Below, in pieces: positions 47,174 through 57,534 of a stretch of 64,000 nucleotides of DNA. The DNA is from Streptococcus oralis. Its GTDB lineage: Bacteria; Bacillota; Bacilli; Lactobacillales; Streptococcaceae. Location: contig NZ_CP079724.1 in NCBI RefSeq assembly GCF_019334565.1, positions 517,001-581,000 on the forward strand, written 5' to 3'. The notes beneath the pieces were generated by a model that searched no databases, was not told the origin of the DNA, and saw only the letters and a list, made by a program, of their open reading frames with translations. The translations under genes and the position numbers were made by a program. The stretch's first letter is position 1; every line of letters begins with the position of its first letter.

Positions 47174-47680
47174 ATGACAAAGAAAATCATAGCCATTTGG
47201 GCCCAAGATGAAAAAGGTGTGATTGGGAAGGAAAATCGTCTCCCTTGGCATTTGCCAGCAGAGTTGCAACATTTTAAGGAAACAACTTTAAATCATGCTA
47301 TACTGATGGGGCGAGTGACCTTTGATGGCATGGGACGTCGTCTGCTTCCAAAACGGCAAACCCTGATTTTAACGCGCAATAGCGAAGAAGTCATAGATGG
47401 GGCGCTCGTATTTCAAGATGTGGAGTCTGTTTTAGCGTGGTATCAGAGTCAGGAAAAAAATCTCTATATCATTGGCGGAAAACAGATTTTTCAGGCTTTT
47501 GAGCCCTATTTAGATGAAATCATCGTGACACAGATTCATGCTCAGGTGGAGGGAGATACCTATTTTCCTGAGGAATTTGACTTATCTCATTTTGAGACAG
47601 TAGCAAGTAAATCTTACACCAGTGATGAGAAAAACGACTATGATTTTACTATCGAATACCGAGATAGAAAGGAAGTCTAA
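47174..47680 (+). CDS. folA: Dihydrofolate reductase
   Basis: A 168-residue enzyme reducing dihydrofolate with NADPH. Motifs are [23 protein letters not shown] (written here in two parts: [10 protein letters not shown] and NRLPWHLP), AILMGRVTF and [10 protein letters not shown]. Residue 100 is Ile; in pneumococcus the Ile100Leu change gives trimethoprim resistance, so this site is of the susceptible type. AAAGGACGGAAGC precedes the ATG. A TAATG overlap couples it to a small membrane peptide gene. Confidence 0.96.
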   Translation: MTKKIIAIWAQDEKGVIGKENRLPWHLPAELQHFKETTLNHAILMGRVTFDGMGRRLLPKRQTLILTRNSEEVIDGALVFQDVESVLAWYQSQEKNLYIIGGKQIFQAFEPYLDEIIVTQIHAQVEGDTYFPEEFDLSHFETVASKSYTSDEKNDYDFTIEYRDRKEV

Positions 47681-47850
47681 TGGAGCGCAGTATATTTGGA
47701 TTTTTTACAGCTTTTTTGTGTGTGATCTGTATTTTGACTGGAGCACAGGCTTTTCGTAAGAAGCGCTATGGACTGTCTGCCTTACTCTGGTTGAATGCTT
47801 TTACCAATCTGGTAAACAGTGTCCATGCTTTTTATATGACCTTATTTTAG
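47680..47850 (+). CDS. 56-residue membrane peptide between folA and clpX
   Basis: The ATG overlaps the folA stop codon (TAATG), so it is translated by coupling. The product has two hydrophobic helices (ERSIFGFFTAFLCVICILTG, about 2-21, and LSALLWLNAFTNLVN, about 32-47) around a basic turn (FRKKRYG). A gene of this kind lies in the same place in pneumococcus, as I recall it. Function unknown. Confidence 0.75.
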   Translation: MERSIFGFFTAFLCVICILTGAQAFRKKRYGLSALLWLNAFTNLVNSVHAFYMTLF

Positions 47851-47881
47851 ATAGAATGAAAATATAGAATGGAAGGAAATC

Positions 47882-49114
47882 ATGCCTACAAATAGGAAAA
47901 ATGATATGATGGTTTATTGCTCATTTTGTGGCAAGAGCCAAGAAGAAGTAAAGAAAATAATCGCTGGGAACAACGCCTTTATCTGTAATGAATGTGTGGA
48001 ATTGGCCCAGGAAATCATTCGGGAGGAGTTGGCTGAGGAAGTTTTGGCAGACTTGTCTGAAGTACCAAAACCAATCGAACTCCTCAATATCTTGAATCAC
48101 TATGTGATCGGTCAGGATCGCGCTAAACGTGCCTTGGCAGTGGCAGTTTACAACCACTACAAACGCATCAATTTCCATGATACTCGTGAAGAGTCAGAAG
48201 ATGTGGATTTGCAGAAGTCAAACATCTTGATGATTGGTCCAACTGGTTCTGGGAAAACCTTCTTGGCTCAGACTTTGGCTAAGAGCTTGAACGTGCCTTT
48301 CGCTATTGCAGATGCGACAGCTCTGACTGAGGCTGGGTATGTGGGTGAGGACGTGGAAAATATCCTCCTCAAACTTTTGCAGGCTGCTGACTTTAACATC
48401 GAACGTGCAGAACGTGGGATTATCTACGTAGATGAAATTGACAAAATTGCCAAGAAGAGCGAGAATGTGTCTATCACACGTGACGTTTCGGGTGAAGGTG
48501 TGCAACAAGCCCTTCTCAAGATTATCGAGGGAACTGTCGCTAGCGTGCCGCCTCAAGGAGGACGCAAACATCCACAACAAGAGATGATTCAGGTGGATAC
48601 CAAGAATATCCTCTTTATCGTGGGTGGTGCTTTTGATGGCATCGAAGAAATTGTGAAACAACGTCTGGGAGAAAAAGTTATCGGTTTCGGCCAAAATAAC
48701 AAGGCAATTGACGAAAACAGCTCCTACATGCAAGAAATCATCGCAGAAGATATTCAAAAATTTGGGATTATCCCTGAGTTGATTGGACGTTTACCCGTCT
48801 TTGCAGCTCTTGAGCAATTGACGGTCGATGACTTGGTTCGCATCTTGAAAGAGCCAAGAAATGCCTTGGTCAAACAATACCAAACCTTGCTTTCTTATGA
48901 TGATGTTGAGTTGGAATTTGACGACGAAGCCCTTCAGGAAATCGCCAATAAGGCTATCGAACGCAAAACTGGTGCGCGTGGTCTTCGCTCAATCATCGAA
49001 GAAACCATGCTAGATGTTATGTTTGAAGTGCCAAGTCAGGAAAATGTGAAATTGGTTCGCATCACGAAAGAAGCTGTCGATGGAACGGAAAAACCAATCC
49101 TAGAAACAGCCTAG
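47882..49114 (+). CDS. clpX: ATP-dependent Clp protease ATP-binding subunit ClpX
   Basis: A 410-residue AAA+ unfoldase that feeds substrates to ClpP. The N-terminal zinc-binding domain has CSFCGK and CNEC; Walker A is GPTGSGKTF (about 118-126), Walker [14 protein letters not shown], the pore loop YVGEDVE and sensor [10 protein letters not shown] 47882 follows GGAAGGAAAT. engB follows directly, the usual streptococcal order. Confidence 0.97.
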   Translation: MPTNRKNDMMVYCSFCGKSQEEVKKIIAGNNAFICNECVELAQEIIREELAEEVLADLSEVPKPIELLNILNHYVIGQDRAKRALAVAVYNHYKRINFHDTREESEDVDLQKSNILMIGPTGSGKTFLAQTLAKSLNVPFAIADATALTEAGYVGEDVENILLKLLQAADFNIERAERGIIYVDEIDKIAKKSENVSITRDVSGEGVQQALLKIIEGTVASVPPQGGRKHPQQEMIQVDTKNILFIVGGAFDGIEEIVKQRLGEKVIGFGQNNKAIDENSSYMQEIIAEDIQKFGIIPELIGRLPVFAALEQLTVDDLVRILKEPRNALVKQYQTLLSYDDVELEFDDEALQEIANKAIERKTGARGLRSIIEETMLDVMFEVPSQENVKLVRITKEAVDGTEKPILETA

Positions 49115-49122
49115 AGGTGACT

Positions 49123-49710
49123 ATGGAAATCAATACACACAATGCTGAAATCTTGCTTAGTGCAGCCAACAAGTCCCACTATCCGCAGGATGACCTGCCA
49201 GAGATTGCCCTAGCAGGCCGTTCAAATGTTGGCAAGTCTAGCTTTATTAACACCATGTTGAACCGCAAAAATCTGGCCCGTACATCTGGGAAACCTGGAA
49301 AAACCCAGCTACTCAACTTCTTTAACATTGATGACAAGATGCGCTTTGTGGATGTACCAGGTTATGGCTATGCCCGCGTTTCCAAAAAGGAACGTGAAAA
49401 GTGGGGGCGCATGATTGAGGAATACCTGACGACTAGGGAAAATCTCCGTGCCGTGGTCAGTCTGGTGGATCTCCGCCACGACCCGTCAGCAGATGATGTG
49501 CAGATGTACGAATTTCTCAAGTATTATGAGATTCCGGTTATCATCGTTGCGACTAAGGCAGATAAGATTCCCCGTGGTAAGTGGAACAAGCATGAATCAG
49601 CAATCAAAAAGAAATTAAACTTCGACCCAAGTGACGACTTCATCCTCTTTTCATCTGTTAGCAAGGCAGGGATGGATCAGGCTTGGGATGCAATATTAGA
49701 AAAATTATGA
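49123..49710 (+). CDS. engB: Ribosome biogenesis GTPase EngB (YsxC)
   Basis: A 195-residue GTPase needed for 50S subunit assembly. G1 is [13 protein letters not shown] (about 29-41), G3 DVPGYGYA, G4 ATKADKIP and G5 FSSVSK. ATG 49123 is chosen because AGAGGTGACT precedes it; a GTG six bases upstream is weaker. Directly behind clpX, with ridA 9 nt downstream. Confidence 0.95.
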   Translation: MEINTHNAEILLSAANKSHYPQDDLPEIALAGRSNVGKSSFINTMLNRKNLARTSGKPGKTQLLNFFNIDDKMRFVDVPGYGYARVSKKEREKWGRMIEEYLTTRENLRAVVSLVDLRHDPSADDVQMYEFLKYYEIPVIIVATKADKIPRGKWNKHESAIKKKLNFDPSDDFILFSSVSKAGMDQAWDAILEKL

Positions 49711-49719
49711 GGGAAAGAA

Positions 49720-50100
49720 ATGGCAAAAACAATTCATACAGACAAAGCTCCAAAGGCTATCGGACCATATGTTCAAGGAAAAATCGTTGGCAATCTTTTG
49801 TTTGCGAGCGGTCAAGTTCCTCTTTCACCTGAAACTGGTGAAATTGTAGGAGAAACGATCCAAGAACAGACAGAACAAGTCTTGAAAAATATCGGTGCTA
49901 TTTTGGCTGAAGCAGGAACAGACTTTGACCATGTTGTTAAAACAACTTGCTTCTTGAGCGATATGAATGACTTTGTTCCTTTTAACGAGGTTTACCAGAC
50001 TGCCTTTAAAGAGGAATTTCCAGCTCGTTCAGCTGTAGAGGTTGCACGTCTTCCTCGTGATGTAAAAGTCGAAATTGAAGTGATCGCAGAGATTGGATAA
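49720..50100 (+). CDS. ridA: RidA-family enamine/imine deaminase
   Basis: A 126-residue RidA/YjgF protein that hydrolyses reactive enamines such as 2-aminoacrylate. IGPYVQGKIVGNLLFASGQVPL is the start of the family fold (APKAIGPYVQG), and the key Arg is in PARSAVEVARLP (about residue 105). Homotrimer in the family. Ends in a strong terminator. Confidence 0.93.
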   Translation: MAKTIHTDKAPKAIGPYVQGKIVGNLLFASGQVPLSPETGEIVGETIQEQTEQVLKNIGAILAEAGTDFDHVVKTTCFLSDMNDFVPFNEVYQTAFKEEFPARSAVEVARLPRDVKVEIEVIAEIG

Positions 50101-50108
50101 GCTAGTTG

Positions 50109-50134
50109 AAGTTTGGCTCTGCCAAACTTTTTTT
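50109..50134 (+). terminator. Rho-independent terminator after ridA
   Basis: A perfect 9-bp stem AAGTTTGGC/GCCAAACTT with a 3-nt loop and T run, placed just before the rapZ ribosome site. Confidence 0.85.
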
Positions 50135-50151
50135 GATATAAGGAGAGATAG

Positions 50152-51042
50152 ATGACAAAGAAACAACTTCACTTGGTGATTGTGACAGGGATGAGTGGCG
50201 CAGGGAAAACGGTAGCCATTCAGTCCTTCGAGGATTTGGGATATTTCACTATTGACAATATGCCACCAGCCCTCTTGCCAAAGTTTTTGCAGTTGGTTGA
50301 GACCAAGGATGATGACCATAAGTTAGCCCTAGTAGTCGATATGCGGAGCCGTTCCTTCTTTTCAGAGATTCAGGCTGTTTTGGATGAATTGGAAAACCAA
50401 GACGATTTGGACTTCAAAATCCTCTTTTTAGACGCAGCAGATAAGGAATTGGTGGCACGCTATAAGGAAACTAGAAGAAGTCACCCTCTAGCTGCTGATG
50501 GTCGGATTTTAGATGGCATCAAGTTGGAACGCGAACTCCTAGCACCTTTGAAAAACATGAGTCAAAATGTGGTGGATACGACGGAACTCACTCCGCGTGA
50601 ACTGCGTAAAACCATTGCTGAGCAATTTTCAGACCAAGAACAAGCCCAGTCTTTCCGTATCGAAGTCATGTCTTTTGGATTCAAGTATGGTATCCCAATT
50701 GATGCAGATCTAGTCTTTGATGTCCGTTTCTTGCCAAATCCATACTACCTCCCTGAACTTCGTAATCAGACAGGTGAGGATCGAGCAGTTTATGACTATG
50801 TGATGAATCATGAAGAGTCTGAAAGTTTCTATCAGCACTTACTCGCTTTGATCGAGCCCATTTTGCCAAGTTACAAAAAAGAAGGCAAGTCTGTTTTAAC
50901 CATTGCAATAGGATGTACAGGTGGACAACACCGTAGTGTTGCCTTTGCAAAACGAATAGCTGAGGACCTTGCTAAAAACTGGCCTGTCAATGAAAGCCAT
51001 CGTGACAAAGACCGAAGAAAGGAAACGGTAAACCGTTCATGA
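50152..51042 (+). CDS. rapZ: RapZ-family nucleotide-binding protein (YvcJ)
   Basis: A 296-residue P-loop protein. Walker [11 protein letters not shown] at about 12-21; the conserved C-terminal half includes [23 protein letters not shown] and [12 protein letters not shown], the putative regulatory metabolite site. In enterobacteria RapZ controls glmS through small RNAs; in Firmicutes (YvcJ) the role is linked to competence and envelope but unclear. Overlaps yvcK by 4 nt. Confidence 0.92.
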   Translation: MTKKQLHLVIVTGMSGAGKTVAIQSFEDLGYFTIDNMPPALLPKFLQLVETKDDDHKLALVVDMRSRSFFSEIQAVLDELENQDDLDFKILFLDAADKELVARYKETRRSHPLAADGRILDGIKLERELLAPLKNMSQNVVDTTELTPRELRKTIAEQFSDQEQAQSFRIEVMSFGFKYGIPIDADLVFDVRFLPNPYYLPELRNQTGEDRAVYDYVMNHEESESFYQHLLALIEPILPSYKKEGKSVLTIAIGCTGGQHRSVAFAKRIAEDLAKNWPVNESHRDKDRRKETVNRS

Positions 51043-52016
51043 GAAAACCAAAGATAACGGTGATTGGTGGAGGAACAGGTATCCCCGTCATTTTGAAAAG
51101 CTTGCGAGAAAAGGATGTTGATATCGCAGCCATCGTAACGGTAGCTGATGATGGTGGCTCTTCTGGTGAACTAAGAAAGAATATCCAACAGCTGACACCA
51201 CCAGGTGATCTTCGCAATGTTCTGGTAGCCATGTCGGATATGCCTAAGTTTTATGAGAAGGTTTTTCAGTACCGCTTCTCAGAAGAGGCTGGAGCTTTTG
51301 CGGGTCATCCACTGGGGAATATCATCATAGCAGGGCTTTCTGAAATGCAAGGATCTACCTACAATGCTATGCAATTACTCAGTAAGTTCTTTCATACAAC
51401 AGGAAAAATCTACCCCTCAAGCGATCAGCCTCTGACACTGCATGCAGTCTTTAAAGACGGTTCTGAGGTGGCAGGTGAGAGCCACATTGCAGATCATCCA
51501 GGCATGATCGACCATGTCTATGTGACCAATACCTTGGATGATGAAACACCCCAAGCCAGCCGTCGAGTGGTCAATACTATTCTCGAGAGTGACATGATTG
51601 TCTTGGGGCCTGGTTCCCTCTTTACATCGATTTTGCCAAATATTGTCATTGAGGAGATTGGGCAGGCTCTCTTGGAGACTAAGGCTGAGATCGCCTATGT
51701 CTGCAATATCATGACCCAGCGTGGGGAAACAGAGTACTTTTCAGACAGTGACCACGTGGAAGTCCTCCATCGACACTTAGGTCGGCCTTTTATTGATACG
51801 GTCTTGGTTAATATCGAAAAGGTTCCTAGAGAATACATGGATACCAACCGTTTTGATGAATATTTGGTTCAGGTAGAGCATGATTTTGCTGGTCTTTGCA
51901 AGCAGGTTCCTCGTGTGATTTCATCCAACTTTCTTCGTTTGGAAAATGGAGGAGCCTTCCATGATGGCGATTTGATTGTAGACGAATTGATGCGCATTAT
52001 ACAGGTGAGAAAATGA
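51039..52016 (+). CDS. yvcK: Gluconeogenesis factor/morphology protein YvcK (CofD-like)
   Basis: A 325-residue protein of the YvcK/CofD-like family that binds UDP-sugars and affects carbon use and cell-wall synthesis. The N-terminus [18 protein letters not shown] and [15 protein letters not shown] (with the conserved DDGGSSG) are diagnostic, then [13 protein letters not shown]. Coupled by ATGA overlaps to rapZ before and whiA after, the conserved triad. Confidence 0.94.
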   Translation: MRKPKITVIGGGTGIPVILKSLREKDVDIAAIVTVADDGGSSGELRKNIQQLTPPGDLRNVLVAMSDMPKFYEKVFQYRFSEEAGAFAGHPLGNIIIAGLSEMQGSTYNAMQLLSKFFHTTGKIYPSSDQPLTLHAVFKDGSEVAGESHIADHPGMIDHVYVTNTLDDETPQASRRVVNTILESDMIVLGPGSLFTSILPNIVIEEIGQALLETKAEIAYVCNIMTQRGETEYFSDSDHVEVLHRHLGRPFIDTVLVNIEKVPREYMDTNRFDEYLVQVEHDFAGLCKQVPRVISSNFLRLENGGAFHDGDLIVDELMRIIQVRK

Positions 52017-52924
52017 GTTTTACAGTTGCAGTAAAAGAGGAAATTCTTGGTCAACACCATCTCAGTCGTTATGAGCTGTCGGCAATTATCAAGATGTCTG
52101 GCAGTATCGGTCTCTCGACTTCAGGACTGACCTTGTCCGTCGTGACTGAAAATGCTAAGTTAGCTCGGCATCTCTATGAGTCCTTTCTCCATTTTTATGA
52201 AATCAAGTCAGAGATTCGTCATCATCAGAGAAGCAATCTTCGCAAGAACCGTGTCTACACGGTCTATACCGATGAGAGGGTGCAGGAGCTTTTAGCTGAT
52301 TTGCGGCTTGCGGATTCCTTCTTTGGTTTGGAGACAGGTATCGATCCTGATATTTTAGCAGATGAGGAGGCTGGTCGTGCTTACTTATGTGGGGCCTTTC
52401 TGGCAAATGGCAGCATCCGAGATCCTGAGTCTGGCAAATACCAATTGGAGATCAGTTCTGTTTATCTGGATCATGCCCAAGGACTGGCCTCTCTTCTTCA
52501 GCAGTTTTTGCTGGACGCCAAGGTCATTGAGCGCAAGAAAGGTGCAGTTACCTATCTCCAGCGTGCAGAAGACATCATGGATTTCTTGATAGTGATTGGG
52601 GCCATGCAGGCGCGTGATAATTTTGAGCGCGTCAAGATTTTACGTGAAACTCGTAACGATCTCAATCGAGCTAATAACGCTGAAACAGCCAATATCGCTC
52701 GGACAGTTTCTGCTAGTATGAAGACCATTAATAATATCAGTAAAATCAAAGATAGAATGGGTTTGGAAAATTTACCCGTAGATTTGCAAGAGGTGGCTCA
52801 GTTGCGAATCCAGCATCCAGACTACTCTATCCAGCAGTTGGCAGATAGCCTGAGCAATCCCCTAACCAAAAGTGGTGTCAACCACAGACTAAGAAAAATA
52901 AACAAGATTGCAGATGAACTATAA
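52013..52924 (+). CDS. whiA: DNA-binding protein WhiA
   Basis: A 303-residue protein with a LAGLIDADG-like N-terminal part ([17 protein letters not shown], about 123-139) and a C-terminal helix-turn-helix ([25 protein letters not shown] region, near 260-290). It is a sporulation regulator in Streptomyces and affects division and chromosome segregation in Firmicutes. The LAGLIDADG catalytic residues are not those of a nuclease. Confidence 0.94.
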   Translation: MSFTVAVKEEILGQHHLSRYELSAIIKMSGSIGLSTSGLTLSVVTENAKLARHLYESFLHFYEIKSEIRHHQRSNLRKNRVYTVYTDERVQELLADLRLADSFFGLETGIDPDILADEEAGRAYLCGAFLANGSIRDPESGKYQLEISSVYLDHAQGLASLLQQFLLDAKVIERKKGAVTYLQRAEDIMDFLIVIGAMQARDNFERVKILRETRNDLNRANNAETANIARTVSASMKTINNISKIKDRMGLENLPVDLQEVAQLRIQHPDYSIQQLADSLSNPLTKSGVNHRLRKINKIADEL

Positions 52925-52956
52925 AACCACGAATCGTTGATCCGTGGTTCTTTTTT
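52924..52956 (+). terminator. Terminator after whiA
   Basis: AACCACG pairs with CGTGGTT around a loop with further partial pairing; TTTTTT follows. It overlaps the end of the converging reductase gene. Confidence 0.75.
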
Positions 52957-53923
52957 ATAAACTTGTCGAGTGTTTTGGTTGAACTTTTTGTTCAGGGTCG
53001 ATGTAGTTGATGGCATTGTTAACAGCAGTTGGAGCTTCCCCCAGTCCTGTCGCAATCAAATCAATCTTACCTTCATAGTAGCAGCAGTCGCCGATGGCAT
53101 AGATACCTGCTTGGCTGGATTCTTGCTTGCTATTGACGATAATCTTGTGACGGTTGAGGTCCAGACCCCAATTTTTAAGATTGCCGACAGATGATTTGAA
53201 ACCATAGTTGACAAAGAGATGGTCTACTTCGATAGTTTCGGTTTCATCTGATTTGACTTTGGTGATTTCTAGTTTGTCGAGTGTTTTACCATCTCCAAGG
53301 AGTTGGCTAGGGACGAACGGTGTCTTGATGGTCACAGATGATTCTTGTAGAGCTTGCACACTATGTTCCAAGGCGCGGAAGTTATCTCTGCGGTGAACGA
53401 GAGTAGTTGGGGCAATTTTTTCAAAAGCTAGAGCCCAGTCCACAGCTGAGTCTCCACCACCAAGGATGGTTACTTTCTTGCCAACGTATTGTTGGATGTT
53501 GGAAACATGGTAGTGGATATTTTCATAGTCCTCAACGTTCTCCAATTCGAGCGGACGTGGTTTGAAGGCGCCACCACCCATAGCAATGATAACGGTTTTA
53601 GTCAGGTGACTACCTTTAGAGGTTGTAATGTCAAAGCCTTCTTCTTGTTTTTCAATCTCAAGAACTGTTTCATTAAGATGAATAGGGGTATCAAAGCCGT
53701 TTAGCTGTTCAATCAAGCGATTGGTCAATTCTTCCCCGGTTAAGTTTGGAAAACCTGGCACATCAAGGATTTGCTTTTCAGGGTAGAGGATGGCAGGCTG
53801 ACCACCAAGCTGGGGAAGGGAGTCGATGATTTGGACTTTGGCTTGGCGTAGGTGGGCGTAAAAGGCAGCAAAGAGCCCAACAGGACCGCCACCTACAATG
53901 GTAATATCATAAAGTTGAGACAT
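52955..53923 (-). CDS. Ferredoxin--NADP+ reductase, thioredoxin reductase-like (YumC type)
   Basis: A 322-residue flavoprotein. FAD motif IVGGGPVGLFAAFYA (about 9-23) and NADPH motif ILGGGDSAVDWALAFE (about 156-171). The CxxC redox pair of thioredoxin reductase is absent, which places it in the YumC-type ferredoxin-NADP reductase group. GIYAIGDCCYYEGKIDLIATG is the C-terminal FAD contact. It could reduce the ferredoxin encoded at 45616-45819. AAGGAGAAATC precedes its start. Confidence 0.9.
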   Translation of the reverse strand: MSQLYDITIVGGGPVGLFAAFYAHLRQAKVQIIDSLPQLGGQPAILYPEKQILDVPGFPNLTGEELTNRLIEQLNGFDTPIHLNETVLEIEKQEEGFDITTSKGSHLTKTVIIAMGGGAFKPRPLELENVEDYENIHYHVSNIQQYVGKKVTILGGGDSAVDWALAFEKIAPTTLVHRRDNFRALEHSVQALQESSVTIKTPFVPSQLLGDGKTLDKLEITKVKSDETETIEVDHLFVNYGFKSSVGNLKNWGLDLNRHKIIVNSKQESSQAGIYAIGDCCYYEGKIDLIATGLGEAPTAVNNAINYIDPEQKVQPKHSTSL

Positions 53924-54014
53924 GATTTCTCCTTCGTTTTTTCTAATCAGTTTATTTTATCATATTTTTGCTTAATTTAAAATGAGGTAGGATAGGGAAA
54001 AAATGGGCAAAAAA

Positions 54015-54023
54015 TGGTATAAT
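54015..54023 (+). promoter_or_regulatory. Extended -10 promoter of cdaA operon
   Basis: TATAAT (54018-54023) preceded by TGG lies about 37 nt before the cdaA start. Confidence 0.6.
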
Positions 54024-54059
54024 GATGAGTAAAGTGTTTTGACAGGGAGGAGGCCAAGG

Positions 54060-54917
54060 ATGAATTTTCAACCATTATCCAATTTGCAATACTGGACGAG
54101 TTTGTTTTCAAGTCCTTGGAGTATAGTCACCAATCTGATTGATATTCTCATTGTGACTTATATTTTATATCATTTTACTAAAGCTATTGCAGGCACCAAG
54201 ATTATGATATTGGTCCGTGGAGTCTTAGTTTTTATTCTAGCCCAGATTCTTTCCAATATGATTGGTTTAACGACTATTTCCTGGTTGATCAATCAGATCA
54301 TCACCTACGGGGTGATTGCAGCGGTGGTTATCTTTTCACCAGAGATTCGGACTGGTTTGGAGCGATTGGGCCGGGCTACTGATTTCTTCTCCAATGCCCC
54401 TATTAGTGCGGAAGAGCAGATGGTCCGTGCATTTGTGAAATCAGTTGAATACATGAGCCCTCGTAAGATTGGGGCGCTTGTAGTGGTTCAGAGAGTGAGA
54501 ACCTTGCAGGAATATATCTCGACAGGGATTCCTTTAGATGCTAAAATTTCGGCTGAATTGCTTATCAATATTTTTATTCCCAATACTCCCTTGCATGATG
54601 GTGCTGTCATTATCAAGGAAGACCGAATTGCTGTAACTTCAGCCTATCTACCCTTGACTGAAGATACCGGGATTTCCAAGGAGTTTGGAACGCGTCACAG
54701 GGCGGCGATTGGTTTGTCGGAAGTATCAGATGCTCTTACCTTTGTGGTTTCGGAAGAAACGGGTGGAATCTCCATCACCTATAATGGAGTCTTTAAGCAC
54801 GATTTGACCTTGGAAGAGTTTGAATCTGAATTGAGAAGAATCTTACTTCCAAAATCAGAGAAAAAGCAAGGTCTGAAAGAGCGCTTGCTAGGAGGATTGA
54901 AACATGAGAAAAAATAG
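54060..54917 (+). CDS. cdaA: Diadenylate cyclase CdaA
   Basis: A 285-residue membrane enzyme making cyclic di-AMP from two ATP. ATG 54060 (MNFQPLSNLQYW) is chosen for the strong GGGAGGAGG before it. Three N-terminal helices (about 15-85) are followed by the DAC domain with LHDGAVII and GTRHRAAIGLSE, the catalytic DGA and RHR motifs. It overlaps cdaR by 14 nt; glmM follows, the conserved c-di-AMP operon linking potassium and wall control. Confidence 0.96.
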   Translation: MNFQPLSNLQYWTSLFSSPWSIVTNLIDILIVTYILYHFTKAIAGTKIMILVRGVLVFILAQILSNMIGLTTISWLINQIITYGVIAAVVIFSPEIRTGLERLGRATDFFSNAPISAEEQMVRAFVKSVEYMSPRKIGALVVVQRVRTLQEYISTGIPLDAKISAELLINIFIPNTPLHDGAVIIKEDRIAVTSAYLPLTEDTGISKEFGTRHRAAIGLSEVSDALTFVVSEETGGISITYNGVFKHDLTLEEFESELRRILLPKSEKKQGLKERLLGGLKHEKK

Positions 54918-55701
54918 TCTATACATCATTTCTTCCTTCTTTTTCGCCTGCATTCTCTTTATCTATGCAACATTGACAAACTATCAGAATAGCAACAGTG
55001 CCAGACAGGTGCGGACGGAGACTTATACGAACACAGTTCTTAATGTCCCAATTGATATTCAGTATGACAGTGATCAGTATTTTATCAGTGGTTTTACATC
55101 TGAGGTGACGGTCTTTCTAACAGGGTCAAATAGAGTTGCTTTGGCGAGTGAGATGCAGGAAAGCACCCGCAAATTTAAGGTGACAGCTGATCTTTCTGAT
55201 GCCAGTGTAGGAACCATCGAAGTTCCTCTAACCATTGAAAATCTTCCGAGCGGTTTGACGGCTGTTGCGACACCGCAAAAGATAACAGTGAAGGTCGGTA
55301 AAAAAGCAAAACGGGACAATGTCATTGTTGTGCCGGAGATTGATCCTAGCCAAATTGATTCTCGTGTGAAAATTGATACAGTTACTGTATCAGATGAAAA
55401 AGTAACGGTTATTAGTGATGAGGAAACCCTCTCCAAAGTAGATCGTGTCATTGCCATCTTACCGACGAGTGAACGGATAACTGGAAACTACTCGTCCTCT
55501 GTTCCTCTACAAGCAGTCGATAAAAATGGAAATGTCTTACCAAGCGTCATTATGCCATTTGACACTACAATGAAAATTACAACCAAAACAGTATCGTCTA
55601 GCTCGAGTTCTTCGTCAACAAACTCGTCAACAGGATCCTCGACTAGCAGCTCGTCTTCAACGAGTTCAGAAACAAAACCAGACTCGTCTAAACAAGAATA
55701 A
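54904..55701 (+). CDS. cdaR: CdaA regulatory protein CdaR (YbbR domains)
   Basis: A 265-residue protein with one N-terminal membrane helix (about 7-25) and extracellular YbbR-type repeats (VLNVPIDIQYDSDQYFI, and a later VIVVPEIDPSQID). The C-terminal 35 residues are a Ser/Thr-rich low-complexity tail. It regulates CdaA activity in other Firmicutes. Overlap with cdaA shows coupling. Confidence 0.9.
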   Translation: MRKNSLYIISSFFFACILFIYATLTNYQNSNSARQVRTETYTNTVLNVPIDIQYDSDQYFISGFTSEVTVFLTGSNRVALASEMQESTRKFKVTADLSDASVGTIEVPLTIENLPSGLTAVATPQKITVKVGKKAKRDNVIVVPEIDPSQIDSRVKIDTVTVSDEKVTVISDEETLSKVDRVIAILPTSERITGNYSSSVPLQAVDKNGNVLPSVIMPFDTTMKITTKTVSSSSSSSSTNSSTGSSTSSSSSTSSETKPDSSKQE

Positions 55702-55731
55702 ATAAAAAAGTAGAAAAGGATGATTAACAAA

Positions 55732-57084
55732 ATGGGTAAATATTTTGGGACCGATGGAGTCCGTGGAGAAGCAAACGTAGAACTGACGCCAGAATTAGCC
55801 TTTAAATTGGGACGTTTTGGTGGTTATGTTCTTAGCCAACATGAAACGGAAGCCCCTAAAGTCTTTGTAGGACGTGATACACGTATCTCAGGAGAAATGC
55901 TAGAATCTGCCTTGGTGGCAGGTCTTCTATCAGTAGGAATTCACGTCTACAAACTCGGTGTTCTTGCAACACCAGCAGTAGCTTATTTGGTTAAAACTGA
56001 GGGAGCTAGTGCGGGTGTCATGATTTCCGCTAGTCACAACCCAGCCCTTGATAATGGAATTAAGTTCTTTGGAGGCGATGGCTTCAAACTTGATGACGAA
56101 AAAGAAGCAGAAATCGAAGCCTTGCTAGATGCTACAGAAGACACTCTTCCTCGTCCAAGTGCCGAAGGCTTGGGAACCTTAGTGGACTATCCAGAAGGTT
56201 TACGTAAGTATGAAGGCTACCTTGTTTCAACTGGAACTCCTCTTGAAGGAATGAAAGTGGCCTTGGATACAGCCAACGGTGCAGCGTCTACGAGTGCTCG
56301 TCAAATCTTTGCAGACCTTGGGGCTCAAATAACTGTTATTGGGGAGACACCAGATGGTCTGAATATCAACTTGAATGTGGGTTCTACACATCCAGAAGCT
56401 CTTCAAGAAGTGGTCAAAGAAAGCCAGTCAGCTATTGGTTTGGCCTTTGACGGAGATAGTGACCGTTTGATTGCTGTTGATGAAAATGGCGACATCGTCG
56501 ATGGTGATAAGATCATGTACATCATCGGAAAATACCTTTCTGAAAAAGGCCAGTTGGCTCAAAACACCATCGTGACAACCGTTATGTCTAACCTTGGCTT
56601 CCATAAGGCCTTGGAGAGTGCCGGTATTAACAAGGCAGTGACTGCTGTTGGTGACCGCTATGTCGTTGAAGAAATGAGAAAATCAGGCTACAATCTTGGT
56701 GGTGAACAGTCTGGTCATGTAATCTTGATGGACTACAATACAACTGGTGATGGTCAATTATCAGCTGTTCAATTGACTAAAATCATGAAAGAAACAGGCA
56801 AGAGCTTGTCTCAATTAGCATCAGAAGTGACGATTTACCCACAAAAACTGGTCAATATCCGAGTGGAAAATGCCATGAAAGAGAAAGCCATGGAAGTACC
56901 AGCCATCAAGACAATCATCGAAAAGATGGAAGAAGAAATGGCAGGGAACGGTCGTATCCTTGTCCGTCCAAGTGGAACAGAACCCCTCTTGCGCGTCATG
57001 GCAGAAGCTCCTACGACAGAAGAAGTTAACTACTACGTAGATACGATTGCTGCTGTTGTTAAAGATGAAATCGGAATTGACTAA
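55732..57084 (+). CDS. glmM: Phosphoglucosamine mutase
   Basis: A 450-residue enzyme converting glucosamine-6-phosphate to glucosamine-1-phosphate for UDP-GlcNAc synthesis. ATG 55732 ([14 protein letters not shown]) gives the standard N-terminus; an ATG 12 bases upstream is possible. The phosphoserine loop is [12 protein letters not shown] (Ser about residue 101), the metal loop [12 protein letters not shown] (about 240-251), the sugar loop GGEQSGHV and the phosphate-binding [13 protein letters not shown]. Third gene of the cdaA operon. Confidence 0.97.
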   Translation: MGKYFGTDGVRGEANVELTPELAFKLGRFGGYVLSQHETEAPKVFVGRDTRISGEMLESALVAGLLSVGIHVYKLGVLATPAVAYLVKTEGASAGVMISASHNPALDNGIKFFGGDGFKLDDEKEAEIEALLDATEDTLPRPSAEGLGTLVDYPEGLRKYEGYLVSTGTPLEGMKVALDTANGAASTSARQIFADLGAQITVIGETPDGLNINLNVGSTHPEALQEVVKESQSAIGLAFDGDSDRLIAVDENGDIVDGDKIMYIIGKYLSEKGQLAQNTIVTTVMSNLGFHKALESAGINKAVTAVGDRYVVEEMRKSGYNLGGEQSGHVILMDYNTTGDGQLSAVQLTKIMKETGKSLSQLASEVTIYPQKLVNIRVENAMKEKAMEVPAIKTIIEKMEEEMAGNGRILVRPSGTEPLLRVMAEAPTTEEVNYYVDTIAAVVKDEIGID

Positions 57085-57157
57085 AGCCTAGAAAACTAGA
57101 TGAAATGATAAAAATGTGGTACAATTGCATAGTAAATTGTAGCAATGGGAGAGAAAA

Positions 57158-57532
57158 ATGAATCTTAAACGAGAACAAGAATTTGTTAGCCAGTATCACT
57201 TTGATGCTCGTAACTTTGAATGGGAAAATGAAAATGGAGCTCCTGAAACCAAGGTAGACGTGAACTTTCAGTTACTCCAACATGACCAAGAAAACCAAGT
57301 GACTTCGCTTGTTGTTATCTTGAGTTTCATGATTGTCTTTGACAAATTTGTCATCAGCGGGACGATTTCCCAAGTGAACCACGTGGAAGGTCGTATTGTC
57401 AATGAACCAAGCGAATTTAACCAAGAAGAAGTCGAAACCTTGGCACGTCCATGCTTGAACATGCTCAATCGTTTGACGTATGAAGTAACAGAAATCGCCT
57501 TGGATCTTCCAGGAATCAATTTGGAGTTTTAG
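57158..57532 (+). CDS. DUF1149 family protein
   Basis: A 124-residue acidic protein matching the streptococcal/lactobacillal DUF1149 pattern ([19 protein letters not shown], and the late [18 protein letters not shown]). Related in overall layout to SecB-like folds, but no function is established. ATG follows GGGAGAGAAAA. A promoter with TACAAT stands near 57119. The DegV gene starts 2 nt after its stop. Confidence 0.8.
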   Translation: MNLKREQEFVSQYHFDARNFEWENENGAPETKVDVNFQLLQHDQENQVTSLVVILSFMIVFDKFVISGTISQVNHVEGRIVNEPSEFNQEEVETLARPCLNMLNRLTYEVTEIALDLPGINLEF

Positions 57533-57534
57533 TC

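Noticed and set aside
52955-53923. Thioredoxin reductase
   Set aside because: The fold matches, but the CxxC active-site pair is missing, so it is assigned to the ferredoxin-NADP reductase group.
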